Below, in pieces: positions 1-13,800 of a DNA stretch of 64,000 nucleotides. The position numbers and the translations under genes were made by a program. The notes under the pieces were generated by a model. That model was not told the DNA's origin. It ran no database searches and worked only from the letters and a program-made list of their open reading frames with translations. Every line of letters starts with the position of its first letter. Position 1 is the stretch's first letter. Origin of the DNA: Sipunculus nudus (taxonomy: Eukaryota > Annelida > Sipuncula > Golfingiida > Sipunculidae); NCBI GenBank assembly GCA_026874595.1, contig CM049321.1:20804979-20868978 (forward strand), written 5' to 3'.

Positions 1-84
1 TGTGTAAAACACAAAAGAAAAATTTAATGAGCTCACAACCTTTATTCACGGAGGGAGATACTTTAATAATAATTATATAATAAT

Positions 85-122
<38 letters not shown>

Positions 123-2472
123 ATTCCCACTTGACTGAATTTTTTGAGGTTAATAACATCTTACTTGCTTGGCTCGGCTTGTCTTAGGCGTCTTGTCTTG
201 GATGTCTTGGCTGTGTTCAGGGCTATCAGTCTTGACTTGGGGCTTGTCTTGTCAGCAGCGGACCTAAAGTTGTCTGTCTATCCGTTGTGAGTGCATTAAG
301 TCCTGAAAAGGACTGTTTGGGTTGGTCCTTAAAGTACCGTCGGGGGTAGTACTAAGAAGGACTTCCTGGGGGTCTTAATTGTCTTGGGCTGTCCCGGTGT
401 TGGTCTTGGATAACGTCCTGGTAGGTGCTATCAGTTGGTGTGAGATGTGCGCTAGCTTTATTGCCCTCTCTCAACTCATTTTATGGAACTTGAGTGTGGC
501 TGCAATGGACTTTCGGGTAGAGGTCTTGGCTGTTGGTCATGAACGTCGGTAGTTGTCAACTGTGGGTCTGTGTCTGGGTCGATTAGTTGTCCTGGTAATC
601 GGGGTCCCGCAAACACGCATAAATTTTATAAGTATCACATTGATATTTTAAAAATATATTTAAGATCATTTATTTTTAATGAAATACTTGTTAGAAGGAT
701 TTTTATATTGAATAATAACTGGATTTGGAGGGGGAGGCTAGTGGGGGCATCTGTTTCCATCCTCTGTGTCTGCTGAGGGCCGGCTTCTGGTTCCTATCCA
801 CAAGCAGTTTCGGGAGACTGAAATGTCTAAGAAAACTATAAAAATATCTTATATATGAGTCGGATGACCTGTATTTTACAAATATATCGCAAAAATACAA
901 AAAATAAAAAATTAAAACCCGGCAATTTGATTAAAATGTAGGTGCAGGAAAAGATCTACTTTCTCTAATATGTGCGGGGGTTTCAGTACGTGGAGCTTAG
1001 TAGTATGATTATTATTGAGGGAAGTCGGCGAGTAGAAGGTGATGTTATTGTCCTTTGTTTTTATTAGTTGGTCATTTTTGTATTTTATGTATTTTATATC
1101 CCTGATTTTTTTCAAAAGAGGAACAACAGTTCCCATTGTGTGGGCCGTGCACTGAGGCCTTCCCATGTCTGATATATTGGGGCATACTGTGTGTATGATC
1201 GTCGGTCCCGTAATGTTTTTGGTTCGTTTGAACAGATACTTTAGGTGGCGGATCCTTTACTCCTATCCAGGAACAATATGAACTAACCCTGAATCTGTGT
1301 GTGATTTTTTTTTTAATTTTTAGTGTTCTGTTGTGTTTGTTCAGGCATTCGAGATACATTGACATTGCTAGTGGTCAGATTGATCACTTGTCTGGGATTC
1401 TCTAGGGCTGTGTGTTGCTTGTACGTGTGGCAGGGTATTGTGATGTTTTTGTTAATACCGAGATACAATAATGGCGGATCCAACTCCCCTAGAACTCGCC
1501 TATATCTGGAGTGAAATTTTATATTAGAATGAGTTTTGTATTTTGGTTGTATTAATGTTATTATTTTATTGTTTTGTTTTTATTATGTTGAATTGGTGTG
1601 GTTTTGGTTTTCTATTTATTTTTTTAGAGTTTTCGCCCGTGAGTTTGCATTATAAAGATATTATACTTTATAAAATGCCTATTATTAGTGTGTTCAGTGT
1701 GGTATTTTCTTTATATGTTGTCTATATTTATGTTTAATTTTTGAAAGTGGACGGTTTTGAAATTTGCCGCCCGTATCTGTTTTAGCTGCTCAATTAAAAA
1801 CGACTTTTTTAATTAGGTGGCCAATTTATATAATTGTAGTTAGAATTTCTGCCGGATGAAGTGTGGTATGGGGTATCAGATTTTGGTTCAAACAGGGAAA
1901 AACGATCCAATTTGTAACTTTACATATCTCATTTGGTTTTCCGGTCTGCTTTTGATAGTTTCGTATAGCTGAGCTGGAAAGATGGCCTGTATTTTTTATC
2001 TTATTATGAGGATATTTAGACATTTGTTTATTGTTTCCATTCCAAAAGCCAAATTTTCTCATTTTTCATTATTATTTAAGATATGATAATTTAAAGTTCG
2101 TTTTGTGTTCGCTTTTCCGGCCGTGTTCACAGACGGCGGCAGTGGTGCAGGTGCATTTTAACTGTCATGGTCTGCGAGTAGAAACGAGACGTTTTTAATT
2201 GATTTCAGAGTAGTTGAGTGGATTTTTTTTTGGTCTAATTATTTTGACTATGTTTTGAATTTCGTCAGGTTGGTGCATTGTTGTAGAAAATTGCTTTTTC
2301 AGAGTTTTCAGAGATTTGTCAGTGCCAAGGCGTCAATGAGTTTCGGTAATATTTAGGAATTGGTATATAGAGGGAAAATCGATGATTTTAGAGTATTTGA
2401 GTAGTGTTTAATGTATTTACTGGTGTGGTTGGGGAGATATATGTTTAAAGAAATAAACTATTTGCTGGTAGC

Positions 2473-2528
<56 letters not shown>

Positions 2529-2940
2529 CATCATTTCATCCATTATAAATACATTAGAGAATTTAGTCGACACATTTAACAATGACAAATCACAAAACTG
2601 CATCAAAAGAAGCTTTCAGCTTCATTTGTCATCTGAAACACATTCCACATTCAACATCTTGATAGTTACAGGCCTGCCAAAACAATTAAAAAAAAGAAAC
2701 ACTCGTTTTTTAAAGATATACTGATAATGAATCTAATTAATCGTTATTACTCTTTTTTACACTTTTCTTTCAGTGAAAATGAGAAAAATTTTTTGGACCC
2801 TTCAAATTTTCTGTGTATGCAAATGTGAAACATGTGTCACATGGTGAAAAATATCCTTATTTTCATGCAGGTGAATGTGCAATGTATGTCCCAATTTTTG
2901 TAAGCGATAGGTCTAAATTACCATGTATATGAATCCTTCC
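1..2940. other. Unassigned non-coding DNA with TA microsatellites
   Basis: I see no supportable gene here. Open frames are short and have no recognisable motifs or splice structure. Positions about 140-430 are rich in imperfect 'tgtcttgg'-like words. TA dinucleotide runs lie at about 90-120 and 2474-2527. The stretch could be an old mobile element, but I could not find matching terminal repeats or a recognisable protein fragment. Confidence 0.5.

Positions 2941-2944
<4 letters not shown>

Positions 2945-3007
<63 letters not shown>
2945..3007. repeat. TA microsatellite
   Basis: A near-pure TA run of about 63 bp. It begins about 60 bp past the stop codon of the lectin gene at 3069 (minus strand), so it would lie in that gene's 3' UTR or just beyond it. 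I see no AATAAA signal between the stop codon and this run. Confidence 0.95.
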
Positions 3008-3011
<4 letters not shown>

Positions 3012-3068
3012 AAGTATATAAATTCGTTTCTTCAATATTCCAGTTAAAACTATGTTAAAACTACTGTC

Positions 3069-4042
3069 TTACAACAACCTGTCAAACAGCTTTTTTATCG
3101 TCTCACACATACAACTACATAATAAAAATGCACGTGTCAGTCGGTCAGGAAGGTTATCGCGAGTTTGTTTGTCCTCCATTGTGGGTTTACCACGGTCTTG
3201 AGCCAGAAAGCGAAACACGCCCTTAACTGTATGTAGCAACTCTGGTGTCTGAAAAATTCCCGGGAGATTCCCTGAAATCGTATTGTATGATTCTGAAACA
3301 TTCATGCACCAAAGTACACCGGGGTTGGTACTATATATAGTGTGTATCTGCCATTTTCATGTTACCCTTTGACAATCAAACGTGGATGTTCTAAATAAAT
3401 GATGCACGAATTAGAAAGATAAACCAGTTGACACCAAAGCATGAGGGTGCGGATTAAAATGTGATCGACTAAACGATAAGTGTAATCGACTCAGATCCAT
3501 CACAGAAGAAATAATGAAAGGTCAGTTCTAAATTAGCCATTCCGTAAACTACTAATAAACACGTGGTAATATCAAACAAAATCTACTAATGAGAACTGGC
3601 AAAGAAACAAGGCAAAGTTCAATCAGCAGTAGTATGCGTTTACCCATACATCTTGGAATCGTAAAATAATAGAAAAAAGTAGCATGCTATGTTAAGGTAG
3701 CATGCAATAAATAAGGAAAAATTAGATTTGTATTAATTGTAGACATCGTATAGGATAAAGCCCACCGATTTAATCAAAATCATAGGCCTTATTGAACTGG
3801 CTAACGATATAACATTTAGAAACATTACACAACAAATGACACGAGCAGTCCTATAAGTACTCATTCCAAAGGTTATCGGAAGTAACGAATACGGCTTACG
3901 GTCAAAAATTCGTTTTCAAATTCTAGAAACTAGGTAAATAACTCGACACGGTTCATGTTATGTACATACCACGTGTAGGTGGTAATTCTTTTCCTCCAAC
4001 AGTTGTTCCTTGGCAATTATATTCTTCAAGATTACCTGTATA

Positions 4043-4091
<49 letters not shown>

Positions 4092-6197
4092 TTTACCACC
4101 TACTACTTGAAAAACTACCACCATAAACTTGTAATTTTTCAGCATAACTTATTTGGTGAGTAAACAGAAAACTAGACGGTTATGACCGGATATTGTTAAC
4201 GACACAGATAGAGACACAGGAGTATGCTTACATGCAAAACAAATAAAATCATATTTGCTATTACAGCCAACAGATTTCCATGAGAGATTATTTCCTTGCA
4301 TGAAAGCAACAGCGCATTTTCCTTTCGACCATCCATCCCACTTGCTGAAGCTCGGTGTTATGCTGCCTGAAAATGTGTCACTCTTATAATATTTGGGATA
4401 GTAAATACGATAGATTTTCGATGATGGTCAATATATAAAATATAAATAATCTTTGAATATTCTTATTCAAGTCACTTGATTATATTATAAGATATACAAT
4501 AAATGTAATATGCCCGCCGTAACCGTTGATTATGGTATATAGGCAACACTGTATTCTTTGCTTAAAATACTTTGAATCGGTTCATACAGTTTGTTTTATA
4601 TGACACCAATGCCGCTTCCTCTTGTAAAATAGTAGATTGATATTGCTATTAATTTGATGATGCAATAATTACCGAACAATATCTTTATCCCACACAATAT
4701 AGGACTTCAGGGAGTATTCACCGAAAAAATTGGATATCAGACAACTGAATACGACATTATCTTCTGTAAGGTTTACAAATTTTTATTAAAAGACTTGGCG
4801 TGCTAATTGTACTAAATGAACCTTCCTACAATTAGTACTTACACGTTAGCACAACAGCTTACCGTTGTTTGGGTGTTTAAAAACCCAGTAACCTCTCTTA
4901 AGCCCAACCCACACTTCTGAACAGTTCTGGGTTTTCAATGCTTCTATCACTAAGGTTGCACTTGATACGGAGAGCGTCTTATTTCTGACCTTGCACAAGT
5001 TGTAAGCGCTGAACCAGTCAGTTGGAATACAGTTTATGGTTAAGCATGACCCAGGTGTAGAGGTCAGATTCTTTCTAGTATCGTTTATACATATTCCATT
5101 ATTACATCTTGCACATCCTGAAAACAGGAACAGCGAATATCTTTCGAGTATTTGATTTGATGAAGGCGGCGTAGCTTACACTTTTAGCAGAAATACAGGA
5201 AACCTCCACATATATCAGTATGAGAGTTCTTTACTTAAAGTTGTTATTTATGTAGATTAAGGAGATAGTTTGGTGTAATTATTTTTGTTATTTGTATTAA
5301 TTTGGTTATAACATAACCTTTGTGTTCACATGCAAAACCTTTCAGTTGAACATAGCAGTCGGTTGCATAAACGGCGTCAGACCTCACAGAAGCGCAGACT
5401 TGACCACTTTGTTCTCTAATCACAGTTTCGTCTGTAATTATTTAATCATAATGACCCAACAAATACTACAAAGCTGATAAAGTGACTTGTTTAGACTTAA
5501 ATAAATATCGCTATCTAATATTGCCTTTTAATATTCTCCTATTTCATTAGGTTTGTAATTCTGCTGACCCTTTGACTATCTCAAAGTGAATTGTTTCCGA
5601 CACTATCTAACGGTTTCGTCATTACACATTACTTTTCCAAAGGTTTCATTAATCAAATGGTTCGTTTCGTTTACACGACAATGACAAGATCATCCTCGTA
5701 AGTGGCCTGAATAACTTCTTACGCACTAAATTTGCAAGACTGACCACCCTAACCGAGAATTCCATACTAATTAATCGTTAACTTGTGAAATGCATTTAAT
5801 AGGCTATTTCCCAGTAAGTGGGCTTTAATATAAAAACCAATCATTAAAAGAAGTTTATTTACATAAATCAGTATCTGTAGTGTTAGCTAGTTTTGAACGA
5901 GTTCGCCTGTACAATTGTCTACACGCGCTTATTAGTTATTTCCAAATTTACACATCTTACATATCTAAGATAAAAGAAATCGCTCACTTGATTCCCGCCC
6001 ATCAATCCACTTCCAAGTGTCCATATTGATTAGTTCCAGGCCTAGCCATAGGGATGACAAATTGTATTGATGCATTGCCTCTATGATTACTTCTTCGTGT
6101 TGGCCATTTAGATGTATAGGTAACACAAGCCGTTTCTCCTGACATGCCATGCGAGCATGATGATAATCAGTTGTGTTTCCGTGAAACCATGCATCAC
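3069..6197 (-). CDS. Two-domain C-type lectin-like protein, six consistent exons, 5' leader missing
   Basis: Exons in transcript order are 6197-5988, 5431-5318, 5117-4863, 4366-4232, 4035-3970 and 3292-3069, ending in TAA. Every internal junction is AG/GT and phase 1, and the joined frame is open throughout. Exon 1 gives the first half of CTLD1 (MACQEK, LWLGLEL, WKWIDG). Exon 2 gives its second half (QVCASV, ATDC, FACEHK). Exon 3 starts CTLD2 (GSCLTINC, YNLCKV, VWVGLKRGYW). Exon 4 ends it (GKCAVA, VGCNSKYDFICFAC). Exon 5 is a 22-codon linker. Exon 6 is a tail with a Cys cluster (LLCSCMC) and basic end. About nine N-x-S/T sequons suggest a secreted or surface glycoprotein. Neither CTLD shows the EPN or QPD motif of classical calcium-dependent sugar binders. 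The donor of exon 2 (GTTATG) is weak. No signal-peptide exon is visible before 8.5 kb, so the 5' end is either farther upstream or lost. Ligand unknown. Confidence 0.82.
4040..4088. repeat. TA microsatellite in lectin intron
   Basis: A TA run lying just upstream (in transcript sense) of the acceptor at 4036-4037 of the 66-nt lectin exon, where the polypyrimidine tract would be expected. Length change here could affect splicing of that exon. Confidence 0.9.
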
Positions 6198-8538
6198 CTG
6201 GACAAAACCATAAAGTATATGTATAAATACCTGTTTATCCGACCCGTTTCAATGATAGTCACCTTATGTAGGAGCTGAAAGAAGCAATGTATAGCTGTAT
6301 TATACCGTCACACATCGGCTCTGTACAGAGGGGAAAGCATTTCAGTGACAATCACATATAAATGTGAAGCGGTATTCAAACAGGGTGCGTTTTAAGTAAC
6401 AGTGGACATTTGGTAGTATGGCCCACTTTGGATGTTAGAAAACGTTATTTTGCATGATCCATCACCGGTTCAATAGTAACACGAGCCCTTCATTAACAAT
6501 TAACATTTAAGTTAAAGGCTCGTCTCCCATCTGTTGGTAAAACACTAAACTCCAAACATCCTGTCGACATGAAAATGTCGTTTTTTTCCCTTGGAATGTT
6601 AAAACACGTGGGATTTTCAAGGTATACCATAAAAAGACACTGTAAAATAAGAGAGTTTATATAACCAGAGCTGAGAATGATCAAAGCCGAACCTGTTTTG
6701 ATGCAGTGAGAATATCTCAGATCCTATCGCGAATTTCCATTTTGTCTTTGAGGTATGCCGAATTATACCTATGTCTCTCTGTTGCAATATATTTTGAAGA
6801 ATATTTTGCAATGTATATAAACAAAAGTTTCCCCGAGGACATTAAAATATGTGGAGGGGGATTATCGTTCTGTTGAAATAGGGAAGACGCCAGAAAGTTC
6901 ACAAGTGTAAAGAGGCCGTCGAGTTGACTGTCAACTCCAAAATAGTTTAGGGCCAAAACAATGACCAAAGTTGGCAGTGAGGTGATAAATGGATGTATGG
7001 ACAAGTTTATAGACGAAGGCAGAAAACAAAAGGGATATAGAAGGTGTTTGATGCAGAAGCCGCTAGACAACTTTTTTTCTTATTAATTTTTTGTCGCTCC
7101 CGTGCGTTGATCTCCCTTGACAAGTGGATCGATCACAGCCTCACTATTCTAGTATTCTGACCTCAAGTCACAGCTATTTGTCACTTGCCTGCATGGATTA
7201 TTCCTGCTTGGTAATTTTTTTTGCTTACTGCCGGTGGTCGGCACTTAAATCTGTGTCTTTGTTTGAATGGGTTGACACCTTACAAAAATGACGTTTTACA
7301 CTTCTGTGCTTGGTATATCTGGGCGTTGTTGTTAGTCAGTCATGGTAATCACTGTGACTAAACCGATTTTTGTGACTGATAAAGATGAAACTTTGTTATA
7401 TGTACAGAATGAATGATGAACTGGTTTATGTTTCTTTCTCCCATGCCAAACATCTGTCTGTGTCAGTGTTGATAATTAAGGAAACCCAGTGCCTGTCATG
7501 ACCAATAAGATATTTCGAAGAAAATTATTCCTGGAATCTGTCTTTGGAAACCGTCATCTGTGGTTTAGGGATGGGAGGGCTAAAAGGCGGGAGAATATAA
7601 GTTTTTACCTAGGGTAAGCCTTCTGCAGTCTTCTTCTGAAGACTGTGCCCAAGAGTCCTGTTTGACTCACAAACGAGTAGGCCTTAAGGGGTTTCTCGGT
7701 TTTACAACCCAGTAATATTGATGATATACACCCAGGACTCGCAGGAATGGTACAGGGAGACTTGGTGACGCCGGCATCGTAACGAGTAAGCGCTTGTCAC
7801 GTAGTCCGAAAACTGAATAGAATTTGCAAATGTACATAGAAATCAGATACGCAAGCACATATATAAATGGGGGCGGCTACGTCAACAAAAAAATGAAAAA
7901 AAATAACATGTTTCTAGGTCACAGCTGCGATGTAGAACAAGAGCTGTTTGAATGTAAGCAGTTGCATTTACGTGAGGCTGTAGATGTCACAATGATGTCC
8001 GTTGAGAGTGTCATCCTGTGCCTCGCGGACTTTGTTAGTCGTCGTTGGTGAGGTGGTTATGTTCTTGAGATCCACTGTTTTGGCGGTGAATTTTGGGGTG
8101 CCGTCACCTGGCCTGCTTGGTATCTGTATTTCTAGTACTCATGGCACCGTCGGTGTGAACTTGTATGGTTACCGTTTTAGTTTCAACATTTTCTGGCACA
8201 GACGAATTTATATGTCTGTGTGTGATGGCATTCACATCTGTAACATCTGGCTTGGTTACTGCACTCCACGCTGTGATAGCCCAATCGGAAAAACCTCCCA
8301 CAAAATTGACCCCTCTGGTCTTAATGAATTAGTAGTTTGGTTCCTGCATTCTGGGCTGCTGTAGTAGTCTGGAGTAATTGAAGTAACTCAGCTGTAACGG
8401 TACTTCCATAGCGACAGGGAGTCGGTGTCTTGCCTGGCTCTCATGACTCTTGTTTTCGGAATTCATTGAGTGTCAGGGCCGACATAAAGTTTATCCCTTG
8501 TCTGGGCTGCTCAATTCAATGTAAAATCTGTGAAAGTC
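6198..8538. other. No supportable gene between the intact lectin gene and unit A
   Basis: This should hold the 5' end of the lectin gene at 3069-6197. I find no leader resembling those at 14094, 30629, 47095 or 58297, and no copy of the 126-nt exon. Minus-strand frames such as 6717-7070 and 8104-8301 lack motifs and are probably chance. The sequence from about 7.1 to 8.5 kb is less AT-rich than its surroundings and may be an unidentified insertion. Confidence 0.45.
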
Positions 8539-10380
8539 AACTTAAATAACTTTTAAAGACGTATTTGGTGTTCAGGTATATTGAAGTGAATACCCTCAAG
8601 GACGTAAATGACGTCTGGGGAACTGATAATTGCGATTGTATTGTAAACATTAACTTACGACTAAAATAATTTTGAGTGACGGATAAAAATTGTACGGCTT
8701 GATGAATGTTATACCTTTGGTACATGCCATTTTGCAGAGTAACATATGTGTGCATTTTGTGCTTTTGTTTTGGGGGCGTATTAGGAATTTTTTTTTTGTA
8801 AATGCTGGACCCCCTCAACGAATGATTTATTATATTTTATGAACTGGTTTAGACGGTCCGGTATTAGGATGGGCCGAGCCACCTTACTACCCTATTTAAA
8901 GTACCATACATGCGACATCATATACGTTAAACTAAGTATTCGAATGAATATTATTACAAAATCTTACTTGACAGTAGCACTGAGGACCCAATTATCTTCA
9001 TGAAGCTTAACATCAGTCGAAAAAATATGTTTCCCTTCATACTGTATCTAGTAGGTTTTCATGTCGTATCAGTGGGGTGCTTTTATATCCATTAAAGGCA
9101 GCCTCGTTTGGATTCATCATTGCGTAATTTTCCCACGAGGAGGAACATGATAATATATATTTATTGTGCGTCTTCTTATATTGCAGTCTTATTAACCATT
9201 ATGTGTAACTCCCCTTAATGGAAATTGATTAACTTATTTTTTTAGAATAGATGCTGAACAACAACTTAAGGAGATGATTAATTGATTAATTATTTTGTTG
9301 TATCGTTGAGTAGATGTGTGCCTGGGTGATTTTTTTTTTGGGTCTGTTCCGTGGTTTTACTGTCTGAATATCATTTGTACAATAGAAACACAGTTGATGG
9401 ATAATTAAAATTACTTATTTATGTACACATGTTATTCATATAAGATTAACTAAACCAAATCCCACAAATAGGGGGCTTTTTTTATAGAAATCAATCCTTT
9501 TAATATATAATGACACAAGGAATTTTTCATATATAAATATATAAAGTTTACATATGCCGCATGATTTACATTAAGAACATTTTGAAACAGAGATATTACA
9601 AATTACAACAAAACAAGCGAAATGGGGTTCTTGCAACTAAAACAATAGATTGTTTATCTACTAATCTGGTCTGTGATATTAGCCATTACGGCTATGCAGT
9701 AACTGTGGTACCTTAGAGGCGTTAGTATGATGTTATTTTGTCTCGAACAGAACAAGTGTTCTTCTTATTAAAAATCCTATTTCACTTAATCAAATGTACC
9801 TAATCGATTGGGAATAGTTTTTTTTGTTTCAAATTAGTTTCCCCGTACACAATTTCATATATGCTTGATTTCACGACATCAGTGTAACTTCCATGCAATT
9901 ACCAATAAAATAATTTATCTGAGAGGTAATATCACCATTATTCTCGGTTCTGATTGTGTGATTATGTGATTGTTCCGCTTTAGGACTACTGGTATAAAAC
10001 ATATAGCAGTACTTTTACAAATATCAGGTACAAAACAGGCACTAAACGTGCTCATAAAGGCGACACCTTGCGAAAGACTGAAGGACAAAGTGAGCCAAAT
10101 GATAGAAAGTATATATATATGATTGTTTTTAAACATCTTAACCTTTACATGTAGATAACACATGTCAAATAGATAATAATGATCAATATATAATATTATA
10201 ACATATAAATAATATTAGATAACGCATATGTTTTATCATTGTAAATGATACTCTACATTGTACGAACAATAACACATATTTTTATACATCTGGGGATAAT
10301 ATTACATAGGCCAAATTTGTTGATTCAAAACTGCTATATCAAAAAAGCGGTTTATATTAAAGATTATAAGTGATAATGAC

Positions 10381-10382
<2 letters not shown>

Positions 10383-10452
<70 letters not shown>
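10383..10452. repeat. TA microsatellite, unit A
   Basis: A TA run of about 70 bp. The same locus is about 45 bp in unit B (26945-26988) and about 41 bp in unit C (43592-43632), so it is length-variable between paralogous copies. Confidence 0.95.
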
Positions 10453-10867
10453 TGCACCTCTGCCTAGTTTTTGATATGGAATATTGAAAACCCATATACA
10501 TACAATGTGTTACTGAAAAGATGTCTTCATTATATATTGTGACTCTGGTAAAAAGTTTTGTATTGATACCACTTGTTGATAGGGAATAATAATATTCAAA
10601 GTTGTATGTAAAATTTAAAACAAAAGCATATCAACAGTTTTATGACCAACATGTCTGTAAATGTTGAAGAATCTCAATGTTGTTCTAACTTTAAATGTAA
10701 ATATGCTAGGTTAAGTTATGCAAAGATATGTTTATGAGTATTCAGAGAGCTTAAAAGCACATTATATTGATTGTATGGAAAACGAAGACATTAATGGTTA
10801 GACAAAGCATACACATATAACTGTAAAATGATATTCGAGGTTACTGCACATGTGCATAATCATTTTT

Positions 10868-13800
10868 AAAACAGAGAAAATTATATTTTCTGTCGCACTC
10901 CCCTACCTTTTATGGGAGTTTCCTTTCTCGTCCAAAAACAATGGCGCATTTTCCTTTCAAATTGCCTACTACTTCATAGAAGCTCGGCATCAGTTTAATG
11001 ATCAATCAATTTTTATTTGTATGTTGAATACAAATTTTATTTGAATTTACGTATTCCAAAAATGTATGACTTTATTGTATCTGTAGGATATAAAACACAT
11101 TCACGTTAATAATTGTGTAAATTCCTAAATATCATATCATGTATATCACAGATACACAATTATAATATATTTTGAGAAAAACAAAAGTAAGGTGTATATG
11201 TAATATCCTATCGCATGAATACATATATCTATATTTTGTATAATGACCTATGACACAGTTTCTACACAATATTACTATTGCAATTATACTGCTATCATAA
11301 CAGTGTAATGAGTAATGAATAAATGAATTATAAGCGGACTCATAATGACGGAATCAATTTTCATTAACAATTTTTAACTTAGTCGACAGATAAATAATAC
11401 CTATAACGCTGATGATAAAATTCCCAGACTCTTTCTGAAGACCCACCCCTTCCACATCAGTATGCCGGTTTCATAGCATCTGTTATTTATGCTGAACTTG
11501 ACTCTCCTGATTGTTGGCCTTACAGGGGTTGTGGGCCCTATAAAAACCGGATGGAGTGCAATTTAAAGATACACAGGTTTCTGCATTAAGCGTTCCGTGA
11601 TCGTCTATATCTATCATATATAATTTTTATTACCATCTAAACAACCTAAAGTATAAAAATATGAGTACTCTCCAGTATGAGGGTTCGCGCGCCTTTGAAC
11701 AGGCGTAAACACAGTTCAATCATTGATAATATATTCTATAGCAATAATATTAAAATATTAATACAACCTTAAGCATACACATATGGGAATTCTCCTGTAT
11801 GAGGGTTCGCGCGTTTTTTTGAACAAGCGTTAACATCGTTCAATTATGGTTAATATATTCTTAAGCAATAATATCATCGAAGTAGCATATCATTTGGTAT
11901 CAACTTTTTGTATACCTATTGTTGTTCGTATATTTGAGAAACAAATGCATTAAAAAAACTGTATATTTTACACCTTTGCTTTCAATTGTGAATTCATCTA
12001 GATAGTGATCACACGATGTTGAAAAAATAGATGAACGTCCGACAGCAGCACACGACCGACGACCGAAGTTTCTTGGCACATTTTCACCTGTTTTGGCTAC
12101 GGTAGAGTCCATTGAGATTTAAAATATAAATGCAGTTAAGAACAGGCCATGTTTTATAAACTGTCACCTTGATTTTACATAAATAGAGAAAAATTATTTA
12201 TATATGCATTTTTCACACATTGCAGTTTCAGTTAATGTTCTTCTTGGGTTGGGTGAAACATTTAACATATAACATCTTTTATGACTTTTTTTTTACAATA
12301 AAAGCTTTTTTATAGTTATGTACCAATCCTAAGTGAAAATGAAACAAATGGTTGTCATGCTAGAGAAATGCCAATATATCACCGACTTAAAAAAAAAAGA
12401 ACTATAGTTTAGCATACAAATGCCATTTCCGCGAATCCAGTTTTCTTTTCAAAATACTATATGCTGGGTTTATCATATTGGCCTGATGATAAAAAGTACA
12501 AATTCATTTGTCGTTTAACATGATGCAAAGTAAATGTAATATCTTTTTGCTGACACGCTTGGCATGCGCCTTGATAATTACTTGCGTAACCATTATCACT
12601 GGCTTGAAACAGTAACCAAAACAATAATTTTGCAATTTTGGTATAAAGTAAAAAACAATAAAAATTCCTTGTTGTCCTTGTCGAAATACGGGAAACTAAA
12701 CTTACAAATACTAATACATGTATCAAAGACTAACACATTTTTAGGCCAGGGTGTGTGACATGACTCAAACCTGAAACCGAGGTTCATGTAGCGCCACCTA
12801 CATTGAACTATATTTTATGGGGACAAAACCTTAATCACCTTTAGCAAATTGTGGAGGTTTAGTTGGGATTGTAATAGGGTTCTTCACTTATACTTAGTTT
12901 TGTCTAAAATAGCCCAAAGTAATATTTGCATATCTGCATATATTAGGCATATCTGGTATAATGAAACCGTGACAGAATCATTTTAATTAAAAACTTATTG
13001 TGGTAACTGGAATAACCGAGAAAACCTGAATGTGATTTTTCCTGGGTGGTGCCCTAACATTCCAATACTATTCGAAATGACATTAAGAAATTTATAAAAC
13101 TGCATGAAAATTTCATGAAAATATCCTGATACCTAATTACACGGACTGACATCCCGAATCCTGTCTAGAATATTTTCCTTATCTATCCATGCCTCATCAT
13201 CTAATAGTGTACCCAGAGTGACAGAAGCATGTCCATGAAGACATTTCGACACATAGCTAGCGATAGCTTGCGTGGCAAGCAGATAAATCAATTAAAGACA
13301 CCGTTTCCTCATAGCGTACATTGTATTATTAAAGGCAACCAGCTACATTGCAGATAACTCATTTCTTAGCAAAAAATGGTTTAATCATGCAACATTTTAT
13401 ACATAACAAATACGATTTCTCATTTGTCGATTCATAGAACTCTAGCACACAACAAGATAGATATTATTAGTCTGGTATAGAGATCAGTTGGATAGGCAAA
13501 CAGTCAGTTAATATGTTTGTATCCTTATGTGCTCTCTGTCTTGATATGAGGTCCATTTATTCCTAATATCCCATTTATTACTAAAAACATACATATTATG
13601 TTAACTCTTTTATTGTCAATATCCATTTTCAGCAGGAGAATAGTACTCCATATTAATCATTTCCATAAAATAAAAGGAACCTGAAAACTGCTTTTGTGAG
13701 TGTGTTTTCTTTAATTGCTTTATAAACAATGTTAAAATGTTTTTTCTAATTTTGTTTTTATACACAAGACATAGTGTTATCGAAGATTTCAATATCCTTT

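Noticed and set aside
570-620. Possible tRNA-like or primer-binding sequence near 'tggtaatcggggtcccgc'
   Set aside because: No cloverleaf can be formed and no LTR border is recognisable next to it.
1471-1527. Short plus-strand frame beginning MADPTPLELAYIW
   Set aside because: Looks like a plausible protein start, but it is only 18 codons and has no supporting downstream exon or element structure.
6717-7070. 117-codon minus-strand frame upstream of the intact lectin gene
   Set aside because: Considered as a leader or N-terminal exon, but it has no signal peptide at a start codon, no phase-1 donor and no match to other leaders.
9915-10163. 82-codon minus-strand frame conserved in three units
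   Set aside because: Conservation matches that of the recent duplication as a whole; unit D does not keep the frame, and there is no motif or homology to the lectin tail exons that I could see.
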